Assembly: GCA_002239025.1 (NCBI GenBank)
Contig: MPNM01000002.1
Location: 186,001 to 250,000, forward strand
DNA length: 64,000 nucleotides
From: Chloroflexi bacterium bin125
GTDB lineage: Bacteria; Chloroflexota; Dehalococcoidia; Bin125
Reading direction: 5' to 3'
Part shown: positions 27,901 to 35,884 of the stretch, one piece after another
Position numbering within the stretch: position 1 is the first letter of the stretch
How the letters are laid out: each line of letters opens with the position of its first letter
The notes under the pieces: generated by a model
Database searches by the model: none
The model's input: only the letters and a program-made list of their open reading frames with translations
Told to the model about the DNA's origin: nothing
Position numbers and translations under genes: made by a program

Positions 27901-28311
27901 ACCGAAGATCGGGCTAACACCGACGACGATTCTGAGGAGTTTGAACAGCCCTCGAGGCTCGGAGTCGATATCCGCGCCCAGCCTCCGGGCAAGCGAGTCT
28001 CGACGCTCGGACTACTCTCCGGCGGTGAACGCGCGTTGACAGCCATCGCCCTGCTGTTTGCCCTGCTAGAGGTCAGACCTGCGCCATTCTGCATCCTCGA
28101 CGAAGTTGATGCCGCACTCGACGAAGCCAACGTTGAACGCTTCGTCGCTGCGCTTAAGGAGCGGGCGCAGCACACGCAATTCGTGGTAATCACTCACAAT
28201 CGACGCACAATCGAACAGGCCGACAGCATCTACGGGGTCACGATGGGCGCAGCCGGAGTCAGCCGCCTGCTGTCGGTCAGGGTCGATCAACTGCCTCAGG
28301 CCGATTCGTAA
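24973..28311 (+). CDS. smc: Chromosome segregation protein SMC
   Basis: Structural-maintenance-of-chromosomes ATPase that loops DNA with ScpA/ScpB (not in the window). Walker A GPNGSGKSNVMDALRWVIG lies at residues 32-50. Long coiled coils flank a hinge at about residues 460-600 that is divergent but keeps VVRPDGVVQAGGSMPGAR. The signature LSGGERALTAIALLFALLEV and Walker B FCILDEVDAALDEAN are near the end. At 1112 aa it is slightly shorter than usual (about 1170). A Gly/Asn/His-rich linker (NGVHGNGRHAANGLGNG) interrupts the C-terminal arm before the region leading to the head. Confidence 0.95.
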   Translation: MMRLRSIDLHGYKSFATRTALQFDEPVTAIVGPNGSGKSNVMDALRWVIGAGAGRVLRTKRAEDVVFSGGRDRAPSGFAEVRLRLDNSDQWLNLDAAEVEIVRRVHRDGQSEVRVNGRAARLRDVQGLFRSSGLGAGGFALMSQGLVDEMLRLRPHERRQAIEEVGGVRQHRHEMEESRRRRQRAQDHLDRARLLRDELAPRLKSLERSARRAKRQADLQQQLEQAQQRYFRAAAAELEHELLARHESATAAAAARSAAEQRRESATNALAAVERETAIARRAVESAAEKIRAARSELRTLEHQQELDQQQRSWLSREVSDLSARLPRERLDPATSDLDAAKEALAAVSTRLNAARSERDSRERSRSAATTQHERALADIESFRSQAQRLNRRWRANAAAILEATAKVVVAQQQHETAQDRLREAESRSRQLEREDDAARQALERQRAVQKTLTRRLEEIDRQISSLEATDEHEQTLRFLVSDRVADPIQADALFGELMDATLHEHFDDAVASVQHIVDADVGRASAMVSDRASRLIDSILASVEFVEDVDTAKRLADTGKTAVTSSGIVVRPDGVVQAGGSMPGARRRLQQLAELKSERSDLRERLSVVTRTQELSRNLDELVSVRHRADTNRVAARQAASESAMAVDDTRRRHAAKLVERRSDLADIGRVRSSLQNSRQAEQAAARQLATMPKAQFEDLSTLEAERDRCAAVLADARAHAAALERARADRARLSSLRRELADVETAILEREPLLERAASIAADAAAHDLAKEHLDTLESQRAQASWELEQAQQARVVAERREVEASSALRETESSRARLAAEAASEGIEFSPAQSVAEPVLDLVEVNGVHGNGRHAANGLGNGTHRPTRTAVAVAEAGVAELKQSVQALQAKLHRLGPVDPGAAHEFASEQTRWQDMESQIVDLEQTESSLRIAERDLEQLIERKFREACRQVDEAFQRYFQLMFRGGKAELVLTEDRANTDDDSEEFEQPSRLGVDIRAQPPGKRVSTLGLLSGGERALTAIALLFALLEVRPAPFCILDEVDAALDEANVERFVAALKERAQHTQFVVITHNRRTIEQADSIYGVTMGAAGVSRLLSVRVDQLPQADS

Positions 28312-28355
28312 CGGGCCGATGACTTTGGTCACACATCTGGCAGGATGCTCTGCCC

Positions 28356-28361
28356 TAACCT
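28356..28361 (+). promoter_or_regulatory. -10-like box for leaderless esterase transcript
   Basis: TAACCT, 7 nt before the ATG at 28369. Confidence 0.3.
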
Positions 28362-28368
28362 GATCGCC

Positions 28369-29034
28369 ATGGATTTCATACACGCCGTCTGGACACCTGC
28401 CGGTCCGGGCCCTCACCCCACGCTGATCGCGTTGCACGGGCATGGCGCGCATTGTCAGGACCTGGCACCGCTCGCGCCAATGCTGGCCGACGGACAACTG
28501 CAGGTCATCTGCCCGCAGGCCGAGTTCGCATTGGAAGGCGCGCCGTACTCCTACGCGCCGATGTACACCTGGATGCGCCGCGGGGCAAACGATCGTCCCA
28601 TTGACGGCGAGTTGGACCGCGTCGCCGGAGCCCTCTCCTCCTTCATCGGCACCGTCTGCGAGCGCTACAACGTGGACACGGATCGATTGGCGCTGATGGG
28701 CTTCTCGCAAGGCGGGTTCCTTGCCTATCGACTGGCGCTCAGCGAGCCACATCGTTGGCAAGGGGCCGCGATGCTTTCAACCTGGCTTTCGGATGAGGCG
28801 GCCGATGATGTCCATGAAGACGCGGCCGACTTGCCCCTGCTCGTTCAGCACGGGACGAATGACCCACTAGTCGGGATCGACAAGGGCAGGACCTCTCGCG
28901 ATCAACTGCAGGCGATGCGGATGAACCTTGACTATCGCGAGTATCCGATGCAGCACGAAATCGGCCGGCAGAGCATCCACGATCTCTCAGCCTGGCTCAC
29001 CGAGCGGCTGCTGAGTGGACGGTCTGTCGACTGA
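28369..29034 (+). CDS. Carboxylesterase/phospholipase-like alpha/beta hydrolase
   Basis: A 221-aa hydrolase of the YpfH/acyl-protein-thioesterase type. Oxyanion-side LIALHGHGAH, nucleophile elbow LMGFSQGGFL (Ser), aspartate in HGTNDPLVG and a histidine in MQHEIGRQSIHD complete a plausible triad. The ATG at 28369 is preferred to an upstream one at 28345 because the conserved beta-strand starts immediately after it. Its stop overlaps ftsY (TGATG). The substrate is unknown. Confidence 0.85.
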   Translation: MDFIHAVWTPAGPGPHPTLIALHGHGAHCQDLAPLAPMLADGQLQVICPQAEFALEGAPYSYAPMYTWMRRGANDRPIDGELDRVAGALSSFIGTVCERYNVDTDRLALMGFSQGGFLAYRLALSEPHRWQGAAMLSTWLSDEAADDVHEDAADLPLLVQHGTNDPLVGIDKGRTSRDQLQAMRMNLDYREYPMQHEIGRQSIHDLSAWLTERLLSGRSVD

Positions 29035-30035
29035 TGGTCAGACTGTTTCGACGCTTTCGCCGAGGCCGCGATGAGCATCCGGACGAATCGGACGCCCAGG
29101 AAGCGGAGGATGTGCGCGAGGAATACCAACGCACGGTCGCCAATACCCGTCGCGGTCAGCTCGGCGCATTGCGCAAGATTTTCTCCCGTACGCGCGTCGA
29201 CGAGGACTTCTGGGAGGATTTGGAAGAGACGCTGATTCTCGGCGACGTTGGCGGTGCCACGTCGGCGCGTTGGGTGGAAGAACTGCGGGATGAATCGCGA
29301 GGCAAGGATGCGCCGGCGATTCGCAATCTCTTACGAAATCGCATGATCGCCGGACTTGAGCGGCCGAGTGCCGATGGATCGCTTTGGAGTGGTCAGAACG
29401 GACTCGAGGCGCAGCCGACCCCGCATGTGGTGTTGGTCGTTGGCGTAAACGGCGCTGGCAAGACGACATCGATCGCCAAGCTCGCGCACGCGTATCAAGA
29501 AGATGGCAAATCGGTCATTCTCGCCGCCGGAGACACGTTCCGCGCCGCCGCGATTGAACAATTGCAGACCTGGGGAGAGCGAATAGACGCTCCGGTGATC
29601 GCGCATCAGCAAGGTTCAGATCCTGGCGCAGTCGCCTATGACGCAGTCGAAGCGGGAATCTCACGCGGAGCGGATGTCGTGCTCATCGACACGGCGGGTC
29701 GTCTGCAAACCCAACGCAATCTGATGGCAGAGTTGGGCAAGGTGAGACGCGTCGTCGAAACCAAGCATCCCGGATCGCCCCATGAAGTGCTTTTGGTGAT
29801 CGATGCCACTAGCGGCCAAAACGCGCTGAGTCAGGCGAGGCAGTTCTCGCAGGCGACCGGTGTCACATCCGTTTGCCTGGCCAAGCTTGACGGCACGAGC
29901 AAGGGTGGCATCGTCTTTGCGATTTCCGAGGAACTCGGCATTCCGGTCCGCTTCGCCGGCACGGGCGAGCGTCTGGGCGATATCGCACCGTTCGATGCGG
30001 CCGCTTTCGTCGATGCGCTGCTTTCCGACGATTGA
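29034..30035 (+). CDS. ftsY: Signal recognition particle receptor FtsY
   Basis: SRP GTPase that docks ribosome-SRP complexes to the translocon, partner of the SRP RNA at 15117. The 333-aa protein has a short charged N-terminus instead of the long acidic A-domain of E. coli. Motifs: [19 protein letters not shown] (G1), [45 protein letters not shown]-equivalent [10 protein letters not shown], and [16 protein letters not shown] at the C-terminus. Translationally coupled to the esterase upstream. Confidence 0.96.
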   Translation: MVRLFRRFRRGRDEHPDESDAQEAEDVREEYQRTVANTRRGQLGALRKIFSRTRVDEDFWEDLEETLILGDVGGATSARWVEELRDESRGKDAPAIRNLLRNRMIAGLERPSADGSLWSGQNGLEAQPTPHVVLVVGVNGAGKTTSIAKLAHAYQEDGKSVILAAGDTFRAAAIEQLQTWGERIDAPVIAHQQGSDPGAVAYDAVEAGISRGADVVLIDTAGRLQTQRNLMAELGKVRRVVETKHPGSPHEVLLVIDATSGQNALSQARQFSQATGVTSVCLAKLDGTSKGGIVFAISEELGIPVRFAGTGERLGDIAPFDAAAFVDALLSDD

Positions 30036-30067
30036 TTGACATAAGGCATGATCTCTAGGAGGCGCAC

Positions 30068-31144
30068 ATGTTGAGTCAACTCATGAGCCTCAGTCCTCGG
30101 CGACTCGTCGCCACGGGCCTCATCGTCGCTGGCGTGCTGGTCGGTGTCCTGCTGATCATCCTCTGGCAGGTCGGCCTGTTCGATAGCGCACCGCCCCCGG
30201 TGTCGCTGCAGTCGGCAGTAGAGTCGGTCCGTCAGGACGAGGAACAGCAAGCTCAGGCACAACCCGCCCAAACGCAGCAGGACGATTCCCAATCTCAGGC
30301 AACGGCTCAGGCTGCACAGGACCGACCTGAGCCGGCGCAGCAACAACAGGACTCCGACTCGACCGAGGACTCGCAAGAACAATCAGCCGAGTCGACAGAC
30401 GCCCAGGACGAGGCTGAGTCGGGCAGTGCCCAATCAGCTCAACAGCAGTCCGCTGAGTCCACTCAGAGCCAGCAGACTTCCGCCCAACAGCAGGACGCGC
30501 AGGCCACGTCCGAGCAACAGGACGGGCAACAAGCCGCTCAGCAGGCGCAGGCGACCCAGCAGGAGACGTCCCAGACGCAAACCAGCAGCGAGCCGCCAAT
30601 GCTTGCCGAGCTCGCCGGCACCTGGACACTGTCGGGGCAGGGAACGTCATTCGTCGGCTACCGCATTGGCGAGGAACTGGCCAACATCGGAACGACGACA
30701 GCCGTCGGGCGCACCAGCGACATTGAAGCGACGCTGGAGTTCGACGGCGTCATGATCACCTCGGTGACCATCGTGGCCGATCTGCGCACGCTCACGAGCG
30801 ATCAGTCCTTCCGTGACGGCGCACTGCGCACGCGCGGGATCGAGTCCGATACCTATCCATTTGCCACATTCGTCCTCGTCCAACCCATCCCAATCGCAAC
30901 ATTGCCCGCGGGCGAGGAGACGCTCAGCGTCACAGTCGACGGCACCCTCGACCTCCACGGAGTCACGAATCCCGTGAGCATCGATCTGCAAGGTCAATTC
31001 GTCGACAGTCTCGTCGTCGTCGTTGGATCAACCGAAATCGCCCTGGCCGACTACGACATCGAGCCGCCGACCGGCTTCAGGGTCCTCTCCATCGATGACG
31101 TTGGCATCATGGAGTTCCAGATCGTCCTCGAGCGTGCTCCCTGA
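30068..31144 (+). CDS. Membrane-anchored YceI-domain protein with long Gln/Ser linker
   Basis: A 358-aa protein: N-terminal transmembrane anchor (about residues 14-37, [20 protein letters not shown]), then about 130 residues of Gln/Ala/Ser/Asp/Glu low-complexity linker, then a YceI-like lipocalin domain from about residue 180 ([31 protein letters not shown]-type strand, [20 protein letters not shown]). YceI proteins bind isoprenoid-type lipids; here the domain would be outside the membrane. AGGAGG lies 6 nt before the ATG. Last gene of the rnc-smc-ftsY unit. Confidence 0.85.
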   Translation: MLSQLMSLSPRRLVATGLIVAGVLVGVLLIILWQVGLFDSAPPPVSLQSAVESVRQDEEQQAQAQPAQTQQDDSQSQATAQAAQDRPEPAQQQQDSDSTEDSQEQSAESTDAQDEAESGSAQSAQQQSAESTQSQQTSAQQQDAQATSEQQDGQQAAQQAQATQQETSQTQTSSEPPMLAELAGTWTLSGQGTSFVGYRIGEELANIGTTTAVGRTSDIEATLEFDGVMITSVTIVADLRTLTSDQSFRDGALRTRGIESDTYPFATFVLVQPIPIATLPAGEETLSVTVDGTLDLHGVTNPVSIDLQGQFVDSLVVVVGSTEIALADYDIEPPTGFRVLSIDDVGIMEFQIVLERAP

Positions 31145-31182
31145 CGACTGCCGTCTTGCGTACCAACAGCTCCGTTGTACCT

Positions 31183-31261
31183 CCGCTTGTCGCGGGTATC
31201 TCGCTGTTTGAGGCTCTAACGTCTGTCCCGAGTGCTGCGAGATTGCCGGGCGGGAGCGCGG
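31183..31261. repeat. Degenerate copy of the inverted-repeat element
   Basis: Contains CCGCTTGTCGCGGGTATCTC and, downstream and inverted, GCGAGATTGCCGGGCGGG followed by GCGGCAATGACG. The arms match those of 13493-13594 and each other imperfectly. It sits between convergent genes (31144 and 31389). The remaining gap carries a separate 7-bp inverted repeat GTTATGT...ACATAAC at about 31340-31374, and I see no gene. Confidence 0.5.
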
Positions 31262-31388
31262 CAATGACGTGGGCAAGCTCCTGAAAGAAAAACCGCTGTC
31301 CGGATGCCCATGGCGCCTGGTTCGAGCTGTGATTCCTCTGTTATGTCGCTCCCGGAGCCCTCGTCCCTACATAACCTGCATAGTGCGA

Positions 31389-31715
31389 TCATGAAGTCCG
31401 ATCCGATCGCCCGCGCAGCGTGGCCAGGTCGAACTTGAGATTGCCGAACGAATCCTGCTCCACGTTCGTGATCTCGCCCTCCGCATCGAGATGACCGATG
31501 ATCTGAAACAGATCCAGGCGGCGCAGGTCTTCCTTCGAGTACTCCATCAGCATCGTCATTGAGATTCGATCACGCCGCCCCAAACGCTGCGACTCCGCCA
31601 CCAGCGCTCTGCGCACCGTATCGACGTCGGCCATCGTCGCTGCTTTAGCCTCGGTTGCTTCGCGCACGTCATTGAGTGCTGACAACCGCCGCTTCAGTCC
31701 GTCAAACAGACCCAT
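31389..31715 (-). CDS. Unknown 108-aa protein
   Basis: Not recognised. A soluble, charged 108-aa protein; the N-terminus MGLFDGLKRRLSAL is amphipathic. LRRLDLFQIIGHLDAEGEI could be a helix-turn-helix-like stretch, but this is weak. It begins inside the end of the upstream gene (14-nt overlap), so the two form an operon, divergent from dinB. Confidence 0.65.
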   Translation of the reverse strand: MGLFDGLKRRLSALNDVREATEAKAATMADVDTVRRALVAESQRLGRRDRISMTMLMEYSKEDLRRLDLFQIIGHLDAEGEITNVEQDSFGNLKFDLATLRGRSDRTS

Positions 31716-32301
31716 GATCAGCCTCCGAATCGATCGTCATACCGCGGTTCAGCGATCGCTCAATGACTTCAAGTCCGTCCGGGTGGGCGCCGTTCAGTGA
31801 CTGCACTCGTGTCTCGACCAGTCCGCAGAGCCTCCAGAGCGTAGTCAACAGCGTCGCCGCAGTTTCCCAATCGTCGTCCGATGCAGGGATGTCGTCCAGG
31901 GGAGCGAATCCACGCGCCAGGATCCCGGCTCGGCGTCCGTCGGCTGCGTCGGCTTCGGCGCCAAACTCCTCAATCACCGCCTCGAATTCATGGTCGGAGT
32001 ACTCGAGCTCATTCCGCGCCAGTCGCACCGTGCCGTGCACAATCCGAGAATCAACATCATACGGACGCGCATCTGCCGCCTCATACGCCAGATTCTGTGC
32101 ATGATCCACGTCACCAAGAAACAAAGCCTGCCACGCTCGACCAACGTTGTCTGAGGGGTCTGCCAGCTCCGCAAGACTGCGGATATGCGCTACCGACCCG
32201 CCCCTCCTTAGCAGTCGCTCAGCTTCTGAGAGCGCATGCTGAGAACCCGGAGGCAAGGCGCCTGACGACAATCGGGTTCGCAGACGACTGATCAAGCTCA
32301 T
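31702..32301 (-). CDS. Unknown TPR-like helical protein
   Basis: A 199-aa protein, family unknown. Alternating helices with Ala/Leu spacing (WQALFLGDVDHAQNLAYEAA, ARNELEYSDHEFEAVIEEFG) resemble tetratricopeptide repeats. No signal peptide. A good Shine-Dalgarno GGAGGT precedes the ATG. Divergent from dinB with a 34-bp shared region. Function cannot be stated. Confidence 0.7.
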   Translation of the reverse strand: MSLISRLRTRLSSGALPPGSQHALSEAERLLRRGGSVAHIRSLAELADPSDNVGRAWQALFLGDVDHAQNLAYEAADARPYDVDSRIVHGTVRLARNELEYSDHEFEAVIEEFGAEADAADGRRAGILARGFAPLDDIPASDDDWETAATLLTTLWRLCGLVETRVQSLNGAHPDGLEVIERSLNRGMTIDSEADHGSV

Positions 32302-32323
32302 CGGTGAACCTCCGCCGAATTGA

Positions 32324-32329
32324 TAGCGT
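32324..32329 (+). promoter_or_regulatory. Extended -10 box for leaderless dinB transcript
   Basis: TG-A-TAGCGT, 6 nt before the GTG start at 32336; no Shine-Dalgarno lies in the gap. Confidence 0.45.
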
Positions 32330-32335
32330 AATGGC

Positions 32336-33577
32336 GTGACAACGAAGTCTGAGCAGCCTCAGCAACGGCACATCATTCATGCCGACATGGACGCGTTCTT
32401 CGCGTCGGTCGAGCAGCGCGACAATCCCGAACTGCGTGGCAAACCTGTACTGGTCGGTGGCTCGCCCAAGGGCCGTGGCGTCGTCGCAGCAGCCTCCTAC
32501 GAATCCCGGGTCTTCGGTTGTAGATCGGCGATGCCGATGCGCACTGCGGTCCGTCTGTGTCCTCACGCCGAGATAGTCAGACCACGCTTCTCGCGCTACC
32601 GCGAAGTTTCATCGCAAGTTATGTCAATCTTCCGAGACGTCTCACCGCTGGTCGAGCCACTCTCGGTAGACGAAGCCTTCATTGACGTGAGCCATCGCGT
32701 GCGCGAAGGCGCGATGCCTGCTGAGCTGGGTCAGTGGATCCGCGAGCGAGTCACACGAGAGACCGAACTCACCGTGTCCTGCGGCGTGGCGACCAGCAAA
32801 TCGGTCGCAAAGATTGCTTCGGATCAGGACAAGCCGGATGGTCTCACGGTCGTCGCGCCTGGTACCGAAGCCGCATTCCTGGCGCCGTTGTCGATCTCCG
32901 ATCTGTGGGGAGTCGGCCCAAAGACCGCGGAACGTCTGCGCGGAGCCGGAATCGAGACCGTTGGAGATCTCTCTGAACGTCCGCTGACCTGGTTGATCGA
33001 CCGCTTTGGTTCCCGCGGAGAGTGGTTCTGGAAACTGGCGCGCGGCCTGGACGATCGCGACGTCTCCGTCGAGCGCGAGACCAAGTCGATTTCATCCGAA
33101 ACAACGTTCGCTGAGGATGTCGGCAGCGAATCCCGGCTCAGCGCCGTCGCTGCAGAGCAAGCAGGTAGCGTCGCCAAGCGTCTCGTCGAGCAGGGTTTCC
33201 GAGCTCGCACCGTGCAGATCAAACTCAGACTCTCGGACTTCACCACGTTCACCCGTCAACGAACGCTCTCCAGCCCAACCAGCGACGCCGCAACCATCGA
33301 GCGAACGGCGCTGTCGCTGCTGCGCGAGCAGCTGTCCCCGGTTCGCAAGTTTCGCCTCATCGGCGTTGGCGTGTTGGGGCTGGAGCAGCGGCCGGTGGCT
33401 TCACAGCTCTCGATGTTCGATGAGTCCGGCGCTCCGGCGGTGGAGCCTCCGCAGTCCACGGCGCGTCGCGAACGGCAACGAGTCGTTGACGATGCGGTGC
33501 GTGAGCTGAACGAGAAGTTCGGGGGCGATATCGTCCACTTTGGCGCTGATGCCAGCTCGCCCAGGGAGTCTCCATGA
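32336..33577 (+). CDS. dinB: DNA polymerase IV (Y-family)
   Basis: Error-prone translesion polymerase. The 413-aa protein has IIHADMDAFFASVEQRDN (catalytic Asp), YESRVFGCRSAMPMRTA, LSVDEAFIDVS (catalytic Asp-Glu), a helix-hairpin-helix thumb (ISDLWGVGPKTAERLRGAGI), the little-finger domain, and a C-terminal beta-clamp motif QLSMF. The start is a GTG 6 nt after TAGCGT, suggesting leaderless translation. No LexA box is obvious. The stop overlaps the HAD gene by 4 nt. Confidence 0.96.
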   Translation: MTTKSEQPQQRHIIHADMDAFFASVEQRDNPELRGKPVLVGGSPKGRGVVAAASYESRVFGCRSAMPMRTAVRLCPHAEIVRPRFSRYREVSSQVMSIFRDVSPLVEPLSVDEAFIDVSHRVREGAMPAELGQWIRERVTRETELTVSCGVATSKSVAKIASDQDKPDGLTVVAPGTEAAFLAPLSISDLWGVGPKTAERLRGAGIETVGDLSERPLTWLIDRFGSRGEWFWKLARGLDDRDVSVERETKSISSETTFAEDVGSESRLSAVAAEQAGSVAKRLVEQGFRARTVQIKLRLSDFTTFTRQRTLSSPTSDAATIERTALSLLREQLSPVRKFRLIGVGVLGLEQRPVASQLSMFDESGAPAVEPPQSTARRERQRVVDDAVRELNEKFGGDIVHFGADASSPRESP

Positions 33578-34260
33578 TCCATCCACGCGACGCGGCCGTG
33601 ATTTCCTTCGACTGCTACGGCACGTTGATCGATTGGCAGTTGGGAGCCAGAGCCGCTGTGGAGGCGATCCCGGAACTCTCCGAGGTCGATACCAACGCGT
33701 TAATCGCGCGGCGACTAGAGGTCGAATTGGAAGTCGAGCACGAGTACTACCGGCCGTATGACCAGGTATTGGCAATTTCGGTTCAGCGAACCGCTGCGGA
33801 ATTCGGCGTCGAGCTTGACGAGGCGACAGCACGCTCCTTCTCCGACTCCATTGCCAACTGGCCGCCCTTCCCGGACGCCGGCGGCTTCCTCAAGCGACTG
33901 GCCACTGTCGGCACGCCGTTAACCATTCTCTCCAACGTGACTCGAGCCAGCCTGGCAGTCAGCGTCCAGAAACTGGGAGGAACCTTCGATCAGCTAGTGA
34001 CCGCCGAGGATGTGCGTAGCTACAAACCCGACCATGATCACTGGCAAGCGCTCTACAAGTCCCGTGACATCCGGCCGGACCAACAACTTCATATCGCCGG
34101 TTCAATCGCTCACGACATTCGTGCCGCGACAGAACTCGGTGCGAATACCGTCTGGGTCCGACGCTTTCATGAACCGATTCCAGACGATGTGCAGCCTGAC
34201 TTGATCGTGCAATCGCTGGCCGAGTTGGGCGATTACTGGCGGCTCCACTACTCGCGCTAG
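33574..34260 (+). CDS. HAD-superfamily hydrolase, haloacid-dehalogenase type II-like
   Basis: A 228-aa HAD protein. Motif I ISFDCYGTLIDWQLG carries the nucleophile Asp in the F-D-x-Y-G-T-L form typical of L-2-haloacid dehalogenases. Motif II LTILSNVT, motif III Lys in VRSYKPDHDHW. Motif IV (HIAGSIAHDIRAATELGANT) has Ser-Ile-Ala-His-Asp where dehalogenases usually show S-x-x-x-D. Dehalogenase or phosphatase activity cannot be distinguished here. Coupled to dinB by ATGA overlap. Confidence 0.85.
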   Translation: MIHPRDAAVISFDCYGTLIDWQLGARAAVEAIPELSEVDTNALIARRLEVELEVEHEYYRPYDQVLAISVQRTAAEFGVELDEATARSFSDSIANWPPFPDAGGFLKRLATVGTPLTILSNVTRASLAVSVQKLGGTFDQLVTAEDVRSYKPDHDHWQALYKSRDIRPDQQLHIAGSIAHDIRAATELGANTVWVRRFHEPIPDDVQPDLIVQSLAELGDYWRLHYSR

Positions 34261-34281
34261 CATCAGCGCAGGAGGCTGGCC

Positions 34282-34668
34282 ATGAGATTGACGCGGATGT
34301 ACCTGGGCGACGATGGAACTTCGCAGTTCGAAGACATCGAGATCGGACTCAAGGAATTCGACGTCGGCGCGTTCACGCGCAATCTTCGTCCCGACCACAT
34401 GTCCTTCCGAATCTCTGAGCCTGGTCTGGTCAACGACTGGCACAACGCCTCGGCCAAGACCATGATCGTCGTGATCCAGGGATCGGTGCAGACAGAGGTC
34501 TCCAGTGGCGAAACACGCAGCTTTGGCCCAGGAGAGATCTGCTACGCCGAAGACGTTGAAGGACCAGGCCACCTGACCACCGATCTGGAAGGCCCGCGTC
34601 TCAGTCTGATGGTCTTCCTGCCCGACGACTTCGACGTCCACCGCTGGGCCCGTTCGTTCGACGACTGA
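34282..34668 (+). CDS. Cupin-fold protein, copy 1
   Basis: A 128-aa protein with a single cupin-like barrel (DWHNASAKTMIVVIQGSVQT, FGPGEICYAEDVEGPGHLT). The metal-binding His/Glu set of classical cupins is only partly kept (His in DWHN and in GHLT). Homologous to the next gene, so a local tandem duplication. The GGAGG before the ATG supports the start. Function unknown. Confidence 0.75.
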   Translation: MRLTRMYLGDDGTSQFEDIEIGLKEFDVGAFTRNLRPDHMSFRISEPGLVNDWHNASAKTMIVVIQGSVQTEVSSGETRSFGPGEICYAEDVEGPGHLTTDLEGPRLSLMVFLPDDFDVHRWARSFDD

Positions 34669-34690
34669 TCAATCGATTGGAACAGATCTG

Positions 34691-35065
34691 ATGCAAATCA
34701 CACGTGTCTACACCGGCGACGACGGCGAATCCCATTTCGAGACCATTGACGTCTCAATGTCCGAGAGCCGCTACGGCAGCCTCTCGGAGTTGTTCGAGGC
34801 CGAAGGCGTAATGTTTCGCACCACGCCAATCGGCGGAGAACTGGACTTCCACAATGCGCCTCGGCGGCAGTTCGTCGTGAACCTCAGCGGGACCGTCGAG
34901 ATTGAAGTGGGCGACGGCACCAAACTGCAGTTGCACGGTGGTGACATCCTGCTGGCCGACGACGTCACCGGACGCGGACACATCACCAGGGACGTCGAAG
35001 GCCCACGCCACAGCCTGTTCATTCCCCTACCCGAGGACTTCGACGTCGACGCGCTGCGCAGCTAA
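34691..35065 (+). CDS. Cupin-fold protein, copy 2
   Basis: A 124-aa paralog of 34282-34668. The same architecture: start MQITRVYTGDDGESHFETID versus MRLTRMYLGDDGTSQFEDIE, then DFHNAPRRQFVVNLSGTVEI, HGGDILLADDVTGRGHITRD and LPEDFDVD. Some 40% identity by eye. It ends the dinB-HAD-cupin-cupin run; the following 210 bp is repeat-rich. Confidence 0.75.
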   Translation: MQITRVYTGDDGESHFETIDVSMSESRYGSLSELFEAEGVMFRTTPIGGELDFHNAPRRQFVVNLSGTVEIEVGDGTKLQLHGGDILLADDVTGRGHITRDVEGPRHSLFIPLPEDFDVDALRS

Positions 35066-35136
35066 CTCCCTCCTATCCCTTCTCCCTCTGGAGACGAGCG
35101 CAAAATCCTACTCCCAGTCGTTCTGAGTTCCTGTAG

Positions 35137-35157
35137 GGGCGACCCTTGTGGTCGCCC
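35137..35157. repeat. Palindromic repeat GGGCGACC/GGTCGCCC
   Basis: Perfect 8-bp stem with a CTTGT loop, embedded in GTAGGGGCGACCCTTGTGGT. Repeats of this type recur in intergenic DNA of many GC-rich bacteria (from memory). May act as a terminator between convergent genes. Confidence 0.5.
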
Positions 35158-35241
35158 GCGTTGCCGATAGCAAGACTGACCAGATGGGAGCTACAGGGCG
35201 GTACAACCCGGTCAAGAGCGCGCCAAGCGATTTACGCGCAG

Positions 35242-35272
35242 GTCTCCTCTGGGAGAGGATGATGGTGAGAGC
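35242..35272. repeat. Decayed copy of the CTCTGGGAGAGG...GGTGAG repeat
   Basis: TCTCCTCTGGGAGAGGATGA followed by TGGTGAGAGCC matches the repeat at 60565-60625 with a shortened first stem. A partial match, CTTCTCCCTCTGGAG, also occurs near 35080. The rest of 35066-35275 holds no gene. Confidence 0.45.
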
Positions 35273-35275
35273 CAG

Positions 35276-35884
35276 CTACGGCGAACGATGGTCGGAGACC
35301 TGATCGCTCCAGCGCCAGTAGTGATCGAACGCCGCGATGGTCAGCGCGTGCGTGATCAGTTTGTCGTTCAGCAGTCCGGGAATCTCGTCCAACGGCACCT
35401 TGGTCACTTCGATCGCTTCGCTCGACGTCCCCACGACATGATCATCGTCAACGACGAGTTCCACGTTCTGAGCCAGGTAGGACCAGCAGCGATTCTCCTG
35501 CAGCGCCGGATTCGGATGCACCCAGCCCAGCTCGATCGCTTCAGGCGCGTAGTAGCCGGACTCTTCAAACATCTCGCGCAACCCGGCCTCCCTGGCCGAT
35601 TCACCCGGATCGACGATGCCGCCGGGAATCTCCAGGGTCAGCTCGCGAGTGCCATGGCGGAACTGATTGACGAATACCACCTCACCCTCAGGCGTGAGCG
35701 GCATGATGTTGACCCAGTCGGGAAACTCGAAGATGAAGAAACGGTGTTCACGACCCGAGGTGGGGTGGCGTGAGATGTCCTTGCGGAGCTTGAAGAAGCG
35801 GAAGTCCTCAATGATCTCGGAACTCAGTCGTCGCCAGTCATCGATCTTGGCGCTCCTACTGGAGTCATTGGAGTTGCTAGTCAT
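35276..35884 (-). CDS. NUDIX hydrolase (ADP-ribose pyrophosphatase-like)
   Basis: A 202-aa protein with a full Nudix box, GIVDPGESAREAGLREMFEE then SGY (G-x5-E-x7-REUxEExGU). Upstream VVFVNQFRHGTRELTLEIPG is typical of ADP-ribose/NADH-type pyrophosphatases. The N-terminus is predicted to form a dimerisation strand pair. The start overlaps the stop of the ferritin-like gene by 4 nt, so the two are co-translated. Confidence 0.9.
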   Translation of the reverse strand: MTSNSNDSSRSAKIDDWRRLSSEIIEDFRFFKLRKDISRHPTSGREHRFFIFEFPDWVNIMPLTPEGEVVFVNQFRHGTRELTLEIPGGIVDPGESAREAGLREMFEESGYYAPEAIELGWVHPNPALQENRCWSYLAQNVELVVDDDHVVGTSSEAIEVTKVPLDEIPGLLNDKLITHALTIAAFDHYWRWSDQVSDHRSP

